From Chloroflexota bacterium (lineage in GTDB: Bacteria > Chloroflexota > Anaerolineae > Anaerolineales > UBA4823): a DNA stretch of 12,252 bases. The first letter of the stretch is position 1. Each line of letters opens with the position of its first letter. Positions 6,714 to 12,252 of the stretch are shown here, in pieces. The notes under the pieces were generated by a model that was not told where the DNA came from, searched no databases, and saw only the letters and a list, made by a program, of their open reading frames with translations. A program made the translations under genes and the position numbers. The stretch lies in NCBI GenBank assembly GCA_023395675.1, contig JAEWYL010000091.1:1-12252 (forward strand), given 5' to 3'.

Positions 6714-7943
6714 ATGACTGATTCAGCTACTGTGACCGTGGTCTGCCAAATCCAGGCTGCCCCAGCCGAGGTCTGCCGCGGTTTTACCCACAGAACCCTG
6801 CTGCGCGACTGGCTGTGCCATCACGCCAGCACCGAACCGCAGCGAGGCGGGCATCTCTTCCTGCACTGGCGCAACGGCAGGACGGTCACCGGCGCATATG
6901 AGCAGCTTGACGCGCCGGATGGGCTGCGCTTCTCCTGGTCCGACAGCGAGCTTCCCCTGCCTTCGGTGGTGGAGGCCGCCTGCGAGGCCGTGGAGGGCGG
7001 CACGCGCCTGACCCTGCGGCATTCCGCCCGGGACGGGGCGGCCCTGCCGGGCGAATCCGCAGAGAAGCTGCGGGCCTTCTGGGAGGAGGGGCTGGAAAAC
7101 CTGGCCTCGGTGCTGGAGAGGGGGGTGGACCTGCGCTTTGCGCGCCGCCCGCGCCTGGGGATCTTTTTTGATGAACTGACGCCCAAGGCGGCAGAGAAGC
7201 TGGGCGCGCCGGTGCAGGAGGGCGTGCTCCTGGAGGGGACGATGGAAGGTACCGGGGCGCAGGCAGCCGGGTTGGAGAAGGGAGATATTCTGGTCAGCCT
7301 GAACGGGACGCCGCTGGTCAATTACAACTCGTTCGAGGTGGCCCTGAGGGGGCTGAAGGCCGGAGACCGCCCGGTGGTCGAGTATTACCGCGGGGCGGAG
7401 AAGCGCAGCGCGCCGCTGGAGCTGAGCAGCTTCCCCATCATGGAACTGCCCGACAGCGCCGCCGAGCTGGCGGCCCGGGCGCGCGAGGTGAGCGAGCGGC
7501 TGCTGACGGACCTGCGCGCCCAACTGGAGGGGGTGAGCGATGCGTTGGCTTCCGCCCGCCCGGCGGAGGGGGAGTGGAGCGTGAAGGAGCAGGCGGCGCA
7601 CCTGGTGCTGATGGAGCGAGATTTCCAGTCCTGGGCAGCCGATATGATCAACGATACCCCCGCGGGGGATTATTTGGAGGACAGGCCGAATGTGGCTGCG
7701 CGCCAGGCGGCCCTGATCGCCCGCCTGGGGAGCCTGGAGGCCCTGCTCGACGAGTACGGCCTGGCGAGAGCCGAAACCGTGGCGATGATCGAGAATTTCC
7801 CGGAGAACTTCGTGCGCGAGCGCAAGCATCTGTTCCGGCGGACGGTCGAATGGCAGCTCGATAATACCCCGGGCCACTACTACGAGGAGCACAAGGAGCA
7901 GATCCAGGAGGCCCTGCAGGCCGCGGAAAAGGCCGCCGCCTGA
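6714..7943 (+). CDS. SRPBCC (AHSA1-like) - PDZ - DinB-like fusion protein
   Basis: 409-residue protein with three apparent modules and no signal peptide, so probably cytoplasmic. Residues about 6-138 resemble an SRPBCC/AHSA1 domain, a hydrophobic-ligand fold (FTHRTLLRDWLCHHA, HLFLHWRNGRTVTGAYEQL, FWEEGLENLASVLERG). Residues about 145-237 resemble a PDZ domain (RLGIFFDEL, GAQAAGLEKGDILVSLNG). Residues about 252-402 resemble a DinB/YfiT four-helix bundle, with EWSVKEQAAHLVLME (H296) and HYYEEHKEQI (H388, H393) as the possible His metal triad. ATG 6714 has GAGGAGG 6 bases upstream; the GTG at 6675 is ignored. It is a single-gene unit with its own promoter. The family assignments come from pattern recognition. 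The biochemical role is unknown; DinB-like enzymes include thiol transferases, but no substrate can be named. Confidence 0.8.
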   Translation: MTDSATVTVVCQIQAAPAEVCRGFTHRTLLRDWLCHHASTEPQRGGHLFLHWRNGRTVTGAYEQLDAPDGLRFSWSDSELPLPSVVEAACEAVEGGTRLTLRHSARDGAALPGESAEKLRAFWEEGLENLASVLERGVDLRFARRPRLGIFFDELTPKAAEKLGAPVQEGVLLEGTMEGTGAQAAGLEKGDILVSLNGTPLVNYNSFEVALRGLKAGDRPVVEYYRGAEKRSAPLELSSFPIMELPDSAAELAARAREVSERLLTDLRAQLEGVSDALASARPAEGEWSVKEQAAHLVLMERDFQSWAADMINDTPAGDYLEDRPNVAARQAALIARLGSLEALLDEYGLARAETVAMIENFPENFVRERKHLFRRTVEWQLDNTPGHYYEEHKEQIQEALQAAEKAAA

Positions 7944-7980
7944 CGCCGGCGCCTGCGTGAAGCCGTCTCCCCGGTAAGTG

Positions 7981-8021
7981 CAATAAGTGCGGGCCGAGCT
8001 ATGCTCGGCCCGCACTTATTG
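7981..8021. terminator. Bidirectional terminator between convergent genes
   Basis: A perfect 19-bp stem (7981-7999 with 8003-8021) has a TAT loop. It lies 37 bases after the SRPBCC-PDZ-DinB stop and 59 bases beyond the methionine aminopeptidase stop on the other strand. The arms carry AATAAG/CTTATT at their base, giving T-rich DNA after the stem in both directions, though no long T run. Confidence 0.82.
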
Positions 8022-8080
8022 TATTCGTGCCAGCGATTTTAAGAGAGAACCGCTGTCTGCGCCCGCCGGGGCTGAAAATG

Positions 8081-8827
8081 TCAGAGAGCCGTGACCACCA
8101 GCGGGCGGCCGCGGGTGATTACCAGGGTATGCTCGAACTGGGCTGAGAGGCCCCCATCGGCCGTCTTCAACGTCCAGCCGTCGAACTGGGTGACGACGTG
8201 GTTGGCGCCGGTGGTCAGGAAGGGTTCGATGGTGATCACCTGCCCCTCCGTCAGGCGCCGGCGCTCGAACGGGCTGTAGTAGTTGGGGATGGCGTGCGGC
8301 TCTTCGTGGATGCCGCGCCCCACGCCGTGTCCGCCCAGATCGTGCAGGGTGGTGAAGCCGCATTTGCGGGCCTCGTTTTCCACGGTCCTGCCGATGGCGC
8401 TGATGAGCTGCCCGGCCCGGGCGACGCCGATCGCCTGGTCCAGGGCCCGGCGGGTGCAGCGCACGAGCCGCGCTTTGAGCGGAGAGACAGGCGGCACGAC
8501 TGCCATGGCGGCCGTGTCGGCATAATACCCGTCCAGCTCGGCGGAGACGTCCAGGTTCACCAGGTCCCCCGGCTGGAGCGCCCGCGCGCCGGGGATCCCA
8601 TGGGCGGCCTCGTCATTGACGCTGATACAGGTGCTGCCCGGAAAATTATAAGCCAGCACCGGGGCGCTGCGCGCGCCGTGCTTCTCCAGGAAGTTCGCGC
8701 CGATCTCGTCCAGCTCGGCGGTGGTAATGCCGGGCCGGACGTTCTTTTTCATCTCCCGCAGGGCCTGGGCGACAATGCGTCCGATGCGCTTCAGGCCTTC
8801 CAGGTCAACCTCATTCTCAACAGTCAT
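8081..8827 (-). CDS. map: Methionine aminopeptidase, type I
   Basis: 248-residue cytosolic metallo-aminopeptidase that removes the initiator Met from new proteins. The pita-bread fold metal ligands are all present: D93 (NLDVSAE), D104 (YYADTA), H167 (GGHGVGRGIHEEP), E201 (TIEPFL) and E232 (QFEHTLVI). The substrate-contacting histidines H76 (NDEAAHGIPG) and H174 are also there. Length and the absence of an N-terminal zinc finger fit the short type Ia form. The start has AGGTG about 8 bases upstream. It is the last gene of the serS operon, 35 bases after the toroid protein, and ends before the shared terminator. Linkage to serS would place this essential enzyme partly under serine T-box control. 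Confidence 0.97.
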   Translation of the reverse strand: MTVENEVDLEGLKRIGRIVAQALREMKKNVRPGITTAELDEIGANFLEKHGARSAPVLAYNFPGSTCISVNDEAAHGIPGARALQPGDLVNLDVSAELDGYYADTAAMAVVPPVSPLKARLVRCTRRALDQAIGVARAGQLISAIGRTVENEARKCGFTTLHDLGGHGVGRGIHEEPHAIPNYYSPFERRRLTEGQVITIEPFLTTGANHVVTQFDGWTLKTADGGLSAQFEHTLVITRGRPLVVTAL

Positions 8828-8862
8828 CCGCTTTCACCTGTACGGTTTTCTTGGGCTGCCGC

Positions 8863-9696
8863 TCAGGACTGCGCTTCCCAGCGGCCTTCCAGTTTCAGCG
8901 CTTGCAGCGCTTCGAGGGTGGTATGCAGGTCGAACGGCGGCCCGTCCGCGCTGCGCCAGCGCCCGTCCGCTTCCTGCAGTTCCTCCAGGCGGGAGGCAGC
9001 CGCTTCGTAGGGCGCTTCGTCCGGGGGGATGCCGGCCTGGCGCAGGCTGGTGCTCATCCAGGCCAGCCCGCCGGGGTCCAGCTCCGGGATGCGGGCAGCC
9101 AGGGTCTCCAGGGCCGAGCGGGCGGCCTGGTGAAAACCCAGGGCGTACCACAGGGCCGCCGCCAGCCAGAGGCTGTGCGGATAAGAGGGCAGGCTGCCGT
9201 TTTCATCCAGGGCGGTCAGCAGGGCTTTCCCCGCCCGCATGGCGCTCTCAAAGGCCGGGTCCCGGCGGTCGGGGGTGCGTTCGGGGGAGGCCAGCATCGC
9301 CAGCCAGAAACCGCAGTTGGCGGTGAGGTACAGCCGCCCGGCCGGGTCGCCGGGCTTGACCCAGGGTGGGGCGGCCTCGGCCACGGAGGGGTCCTCCTCC
9401 CAGGCGCCGTCGCGGCCCTGGCGCAGGATGATAAAGCGAACCGCCTTTTCCAGGGCGGGTTCGTCCCGCCGCACCCCCAGAGCCTCCGCACGGGCCAGGC
9501 GGTAGCAGGTGGCGTCGAGCGAGCTGTAATCCGCGGCCCAGGAGGGCGCCCAGCCGCCGTCTGCGCGCTGCCCCGCCAGGAGCCGGGCTGCGATCTCCGG
9601 CGCGGGGCGTTCGCCGTGCTGCAGGTAGCGCAGGCGGGCCCGGTCCACCTCATCCCCATTTTGCTCCACAAAGCGGGCTGCGGCCTCCAGGTCCAT
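8863..9696 (-). CDS. Prenyltransferase/squalene-cyclase-like alpha/alpha-toroid repeat protein
   Basis: 277-residue helical repeat protein of unknown function. It has recurring Q-x-x-DG-x-W turns typical of squalene/oxidosqualene cyclase and prenyltransferase beta-subunit toroids: LLAGQRADGGWAPSW (39-53), FIILRQGRDGAWEED (88-102), LEELQEADGRWRSADG (238-252) and a degenerate copy LDENGSLPSYP (163-173). No signal peptide, DxDD cyclase motif or prenyltransferase zinc site is seen, and it is much shorter than a cyclase, so it is more likely a binding or scaffold protein or a distant enzyme. ATG 9696 is chosen because a GGGG-rich SD lies just upstream; a TTG at 9723 overlapping the HAD stop is possible. 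It sits third in the serS operon, 23 bases after the HAD gene. Confidence 0.8.
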   Translation of the reverse strand: MDLEAAARFVEQNGDEVDRARLRYLQHGERPAPEIAARLLAGQRADGGWAPSWAADYSSLDATCYRLARAEALGVRRDEPALEKAVRFIILRQGRDGAWEEDPSVAEAAPPWVKPGDPAGRLYLTANCGFWLAMLASPERTPDRRDPAFESAMRAGKALLTALDENGSLPSYPHSLWLAAALWYALGFHQAARSALETLAARIPELDPGGLAWMSTSLRQAGIPPDEAPYEAAASRLEELQEADGRWRSADGPPFDLHTTLEALQALKLEGRWEAQS

Positions 9697-9719
9697 ACGG
9701 ATCCCCTTTCCCCCCTGGT

Positions 9720-10304
9720 TCAAGCTTCGAAATCGGCGAGCGCCCCGGGCAGCTCAGGCAGACTGGATATCGTCCTCACCATTATACTTGCTTCCTCCGG
9801 GCTGGAGCGCACGTTCAACCAGACCGCCCGCAGCCCGCTGCGCACAGCGCCCCGCACATCCACTTCATAGTCGTCCCCGACCATCACCGCCTGCTGCGGT
9901 GAAATGCCCAGGTCCTGCAGGATGTAGCTGAAAAACCCCGGGGCGGGCTTCATATAGCCGGTCTTGCGGTAGCCGTAGATGCGCTCCAGGTAGCCGTCCA
10001 GCCCGGCCCGGCGCAGGGCCTGGCGGATCTCCTCCTCGCCGGAATCGGCGGCGTTGGTCGCCAGGGCCAGCGACCAGCGCCCGCGCAGCGCAGCCAGGGT
10101 CTCTACTGCGCCCGGGAGGGCCTCCACGCGCGGCCAGGCCGCCATCGGCCCGCTGTACTCGGGGAAGACGCGCATCAGGGTGCCGCCCCAATCGAAGAGC
10201 AGCCAGCGCCCCGGTGCTTGTGCGGGCTCCGCGCCGCCAGGAGCAGGCGCCGGAGAGGGCTGCTCCCCCTCCGGCGCCCGGTTCCAGATCCCGCCGCCGG
10301 ACAT
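9720..10304 (-). CDS. HAD-superfamily hydrolase with a DWGGT motif
   Basis: 194-residue HAD-fold protein, probably a small-molecule phosphatase or a relative. Motif I is LLFDWGGTL (nucleophile D38), motif II LALATN (T83), motif III K119 in GYMKPAPGFF, and motif IV GDDYEVD (D144, D145, D149). In motif I the usual second Asp (DxDGT), which serves as acid/base, is Gly40; this DWGGT form occurs in some HAD subfamilies and leaves the chemistry uncertain. The first 33 residues are a Pro/Ala/Gly-rich extension outside the fold. The ATG overlaps the serS TGA by one base (TGATG), which supports both the start and translational coupling. The substrate is unknown. No specific link to seryl-tRNA synthesis is visible beyond the operon. 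Confidence 0.88.
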   Translation of the reverse strand: MSGGGIWNRAPEGEQPSPAPAPGGAEPAQAPGRWLLFDWGGTLMRVFPEYSGPMAAWPRVEALPGAVETLAALRGRWSLALATNAADSGEEEIRQALRRAGLDGYLERIYGYRKTGYMKPAPGFFSYILQDLGISPQQAVMVGDDYEVDVRGAVRSGLRAVWLNVRSSPEEASIMVRTISSLPELPGALADFEA

Positions 10305-11584
10305 CAGCCCGCCGCGGGGCGGATCACGTCTATGCCGCCCATCCAGGGGCGCAGCGCCTCAGGCACCAGCACCGACCCGTCCGCCTGCTGGTAGTTCTCC
10401 AGGACGGCGATGAGGGTGCGCGGCATGCCCAGGCCCGAGCCGTTGAGGGTGTGCACCAGGCGGGCGCGCCCGCCGTCTTCCGGGCGGTACTTGATATTGG
10501 CGCGCCGGGCCTGGAAATCACCCACGTTCGACACCGACGAGACCTCCAGCCATTCCTGCAGCCCGGGGGCCCAGACCTCGATATCGTAGGTGATGCGCGA
10601 GCCGAAGCCCAGGTCGCCCGTGCAGAGCTGCAACACCCGGTAGGTGAAGCCCAGCCCGGCGCAGGTCTGCTCGGCGTCCTCGCGCATGCGCTCCAGCTCG
10701 GCGTCTGAATCCTCGGGCTTGCAGAATTTGTACATCTCGACCTTGTCGAACTGGTGGCCGCGCTTGATGCCGCGCACATCGCGCCCGGCGCTCATCTTCT
10801 CCCGCCGGAAGCAGGGGGTGTAGGCGGTGTAGTGCAGGGGCAGGGCGGCCTCTTCCAGGATATCGCCCATATGTAATCCGGTGAGGGGCACCTCGGCGGT
10901 GGGCACCATCCACAGGTCTTCCTCGTGGTCGCGGTACAGGTTGTCGGCGAACTTGGGGAGCTGTCCCGCGCCGAAGAGGGTCTCCTCCCTGACCATGAAG
11001 GGGGTGTATTTCTCGGTGTAGCCCTGGCGGGCGTGCAGGTCGAGCATCCAGGCGATCAGGGCGCGCTGCAGGCGCGCGCCGGCGCCGCTGAGGACGTAGA
11101 AGCGCGAGCCGGTGATCTTGACGCCCTGCTCGAAATTGAGGATGCCCAGGGCCGGGCCCAGCTCCCAGTGCGGTTTGGGCTCGAAGTCGAAGGCGCGCTT
11201 TTCGCCCACCGTGCGCAGGACCACGTTCTCGTGCTCGTCTTTGCCGACCGGGGTGCGCGGGTCGGGAATATTGGGGATGGTCGCCAGGACCGCGTTCAGC
11301 GAGCCGTCTACCTGGCGCAGCTCCTCGTCCAGCGCGGTGATGCGCTCCCCGACGGCGCGCATGGCGTCAATTTTGGCCTGGCGCTCGGCAGGGTCCTTCA
11401 TGCGCCCGATCTCTTTCGAGACCGTGTTGCGCTCGGCTTTGAGGACTTCCACTTCCTGGATCAGAGCCCGCCGGCGCTCGTCCAGGGCCAGGATTTCGTC
11501 CACCGGCGCCGGTTCCATCTGCCGGCTGCAGAGCGCCTCGCGCACCTGTTCGGGCTGCTCTCGGAGTAAATTCAGGTCGATCAT
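10304..11584 (-). CDS. serS: Seryl-tRNA synthetase
   Basis: 426-residue class II aminoacyl-tRNA synthetase that charges tRNA-Ser with serine (and tRNA-Sec where present), acting as a homodimer in the cytosol. The N-terminal antiparallel coiled-coil arm (about 30-100) that grips the long variable arm of tRNA-Ser is intact. The catalytic core has TAEVPLT (229-235), motif 2 from PCFRREKMSAGRDVRG through KRGHQFDKVEMYKF (about 257-287), and motif 3 NGSGLGMPRTLIAVLE (381-396, R389). Length is normal for the bacterial enzyme. AGGAGG lies about 7 bases before the ATG. It heads a four-gene minus-strand operon, and a T-box leader with a Ser specifier lies directly upstream. Confidence 0.98.
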   Translation of the reverse strand: MIDLNLLREQPEQVREALCSRQMEPAPVDEILALDERRRALIQEVEVLKAERNTVSKEIGRMKDPAERQAKIDAMRAVGERITALDEELRQVDGSLNAVLATIPNIPDPRTPVGKDEHENVVLRTVGEKRAFDFEPKPHWELGPALGILNFEQGVKITGSRFYVLSGAGARLQRALIAWMLDLHARQGYTEKYTPFMVREETLFGAGQLPKFADNLYRDHEEDLWMVPTAEVPLTGLHMGDILEEAALPLHYTAYTPCFRREKMSAGRDVRGIKRGHQFDKVEMYKFCKPEDSDAELERMREDAEQTCAGLGFTYRVLQLCTGDLGFGSRITYDIEVWAPGLQEWLEVSSVSNVGDFQARRANIKYRPEDGGRARLVHTLNGSGLGMPRTLIAVLENYQQADGSVLVPEALRPWMGGIDVIRPAAG

Positions 11585-11608
11585 CTAGCACCTCCTGTCA
11601 AAGAATAG

Positions 11609-11643
11609 AAAACGCCCCCGGTCCGTGCAGGACGAGGGGGGCG
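11609..11643 (-). terminator. Regulated intrinsic terminator of the serS T-box
   Basis: On the minus strand CGCCCCC (11643-11637) pairs with GGGGGCG (11619-11613), with an inner GTCC/GGAC stem, followed by TTTT (11612-11609). It starts three bases after the antiterminator core, so the two folds exclude each other as expected for a T-box switch. The serS ATG follows 25 bases later. Confidence 0.9.
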
Positions 11644-11822
11644 CTCGTGGTGCCACCTGCGTTTGCCTGTTGGTCTGCATGCGGGGCGGGCGGCTGCGCG
11701 CCTGCCCAGGACCGGAAACCGATCAGGCCTCTTGCTCGCGCTAACGGGCGAACCCGGTTCCCCTTACGGCGGCGCGCCGCCCCTGCGGGGACGATCAGCC
11801 CCTTCCCAGGGGCAGGCGGAGG

Positions 11823-11825
11823 GGA
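11823..11825 (-). promoter_or_regulatory. Specifier codon UCC (Ser) of the T-box
   Basis: Minus-strand GAAA precedes TCC in the 3' part of the specifier loop, just after the CGGC that closes the stem above and before the CTCC that closes the stem below. UCC codes for serine and agrees with the regulated gene. The adjacent CCC triplet one base later would be proline, so the exact register is inferred. Confidence 0.75.
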
Positions 11826-11926
11826 TTTCGCCGTTTCAACCTGCTGCCTCGCACCTGCCGGCAGCTCTCTGGGAGGAAAAGCGGCTACTCGTCTCCACGC
11901 GGATCATTTCGGATCAGTTGCAGGCG

Positions 11927-11954
11927 ATTATACCAGACCCGGCAAGCTTGTAAA
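11927..11954 (-). promoter_or_regulatory. Promoter of the serS T-box transcript
   Basis: Minus-strand TATAAT (11932-11927), preceded by an extended -10 TGG, lies 16 bases from TTTACA (11954-11949, 5 of 6 to consensus). Transcription would start near 11920, giving a leader of about 335 bases before serS. Confidence 0.88.
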
Positions 11955-12001
11955 AGGGTCCGGCGCGGTGGGCCGGGGCTTTCTCAAAGTTCAAATATTC
12001 C

Positions 12002-12096
12002 AGGCACCGGGCACTTTCACTGCAGGCAGAGACCGGGACGGGCGAAGAGCCCTCGCCGGCACAGGCTCGATGCGGGCAAAAAAGTGCCTGGCGCCT
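12002..12096. repeat. Imperfect inverted repeat downstream of the secreted Ig-like gene
   Basis: Arms 12002-12017 and 12081-12096 pair (GGCACTTT/AAAGTGCC plus further pairs with one mismatch), and the loop holds a nested GGGC/GCCC hairpin (12040-12052) with CCGG on both sides. On the minus strand the first arm ends in TTTTTT. It lies 31-125 bases after the stop of the partial gene at the right edge, so it may form its 3' end. I see no gene in 11955-12126. Confidence 0.55.
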
Positions 12097-12126
12097 TGGG
12101 TGTCCCATTATCGTCTTCGGCGCCGC

Positions 12127-12252
12127 CTATCCGCCGACCAGCGGCAGGAAGAGGCGCGGGCTGGCAGGGGCTGCGCCGCCCACCTGCAGCGCCACCGGCG
12201 CCGAGGCGCTGGCGGCATAGCCGTCCCCGCCCAGGTAGCGGGCCGACAGGCT
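12127..12252 (-). CDS. C-terminal end of a secreted Ig-like repeat protein (cut by the window edge)
   Basis: The last 41 codons of a minus-strand gene are present; the rest lies beyond the right edge. The visible part begins SLSARYLGGDGYAASASAPV and continues ALQVGG, which matches the final strands of a bacterial Ig-like (Big_3-type) repeat, where a Y-x-G-D-x-x-Y-x-x-S pattern is common. A short spacer follows and the protein ends PRLFLPLVGG. Similar short tails with a hydrophobic LPL core close many secreted proteins of Chloroflexota as I recall them, and the protease at 1246-3936 ends STLLLPQMVRE. This suggests an extracellular protein. The frame, composition and stop codon (TAG at 12127-12129) support a real gene; its full domain content is unknown. 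Confidence 0.7.
   Translation of the reverse strand, partial: SLSARYLGGDGYAASASAPVALQVGGAAPASPRLFLPLVGG

Larger units (their letters stand above)
11600..11920 (-). ncRNA. T-box leader (tRNA-Ser-sensing riboswitch) of serS
   Basis: The transcribed leader of serS carries the parts of a T-box. The 3' antiterminator has AGGTGGCACCACG (11646-11658), where UGGC (11652-11655) can pair with the tRNA 3' end; its last base C matches a G73 discriminator, as in tRNA-Ser. Stem I shows GGAGACGAGTAG on the 5' side, AGAGAG (about 11867-11872), GGTGCGA in the distal loop region, and a 3' side with GAAATCCCC that places UCC (Ser) at 11823-11825 as specifier. Arms GCCG/CGGC and GCTGCC/GGCAGC close the stem. 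A middle region with GC-rich hairpins follows. Uncharged tRNA-Ser should stabilise the antiterminator and allow serS transcription. Confidence 0.92.

Noticed and set aside
6723..8015. A 430-codon open frame on the minus strand opposite the SRPBCC-PDZ-DinB gene
   Set aside because: Low-complexity Gln/Arg/Leu-rich translation without domains. The plus strand has a promoter, a strong SD and three recognisable modules.
6558..8021. Evenly spaced perfect hairpins at 6558-6590 and 7981-8021 as possible CRISPR or repeat units
   Set aside because: Their sequences are unrelated to each other and each sits just after a gene, so they are ordinary terminators. No direct repeats with spacers occur anywhere in the window.
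11663..11953. A 96-codon plus-strand frame over the T-box leader
   Set aside because: It lies wholly within the structured antisense of the serS leader and promoter, and has no SD or family resemblance.
11914..12108. A 64-codon minus-strand frame before the serS leader
   Set aside because: It runs over the serS promoter and the inverted repeat at 12002-12096 and has no recognisable features, so it is not supported as a gene.

Overview
The window is a GC-rich chromosomal segment that looks like a member of the Chloroflexota, probably Anaerolineae-like. The assignment is inferred from gene style, not from a database match. The supporting signs are a LysM protein with long Thr/Pro linkers, secreted multidomain proteins ending in short LLLP/LFLPL-type tails, and a T-box-controlled serS. 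Genes are well spaced, and most transcription units end in strong hairpins. The first 50 bases are a G run followed by a 27-base C run and look like a contig-end or sequencing artefact.

Layout from left to right. (1) 201-989 (+): a membrane-anchored protein with two LysM domains, followed by a textbook terminator and then a roughly 100-nt near-palindrome of unknown role. (2) 1246-3936 (-): a large secreted protein with a signal peptide, a CBM9/DOMON-like domain, a metzincin-like HExxH protease core with an SYC Met-turn, and C-terminal Ig-like domains. (3) 3937-4370: a divergent intergenic region with a perfect 23-bp inverted repeat and, just before the next gene, a strong overlapping 7-1-7 Fur-type operator. 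(4) 4371-6556 (+): an operon for a metal ABC transporter ATPase, an ABC-3 permease and a Fur/Zur-family repressor, closed by a hairpin. No substrate-binding protein lies next to it. (5) 6714-7943 (+): a single gene with a clear sigma70 promoter, encoding an apparent SRPBCC-PDZ-DinB fusion. (6) A bidirectional terminator hairpin at 7981-8021. (7) 11584 down to 8081 (-): a compact operon serS > HAD hydrolase > alpha/alpha-toroid repeat protein > type I methionine aminopeptidase. (8) 11600-11920 (-): a T-box leader in front of serS, with Ser specifier UCC, a UGGC acceptor-binding bulge that fits the G73 discriminator of tRNA-Ser, a terminator, and an extended -10 promoter. (9) 12127-12252 (-): the 3' end of another secreted Ig-like protein, cut by the window edge and ending in RLFLPLVGG.

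Two regulatory circuits can be read directly from sequence. One is metal-responsive: the Fur-type box sits 31 bases before the transporter ATPase start codon, and the operon's last gene is the Fur-family regulator, which suggests autoregulation. The other responds to serine supply: uncharged tRNA-Ser should stabilise the antiterminator and switch on serS and probably the three genes translated after it, including map. The strongest candidates for something less described are the SRPBCC-PDZ-DinB fusion, the altered spacing of the protease zinc site, the shared C-terminal tail of the secreted proteins, and the two large inverted repeats in intergenic DNA.
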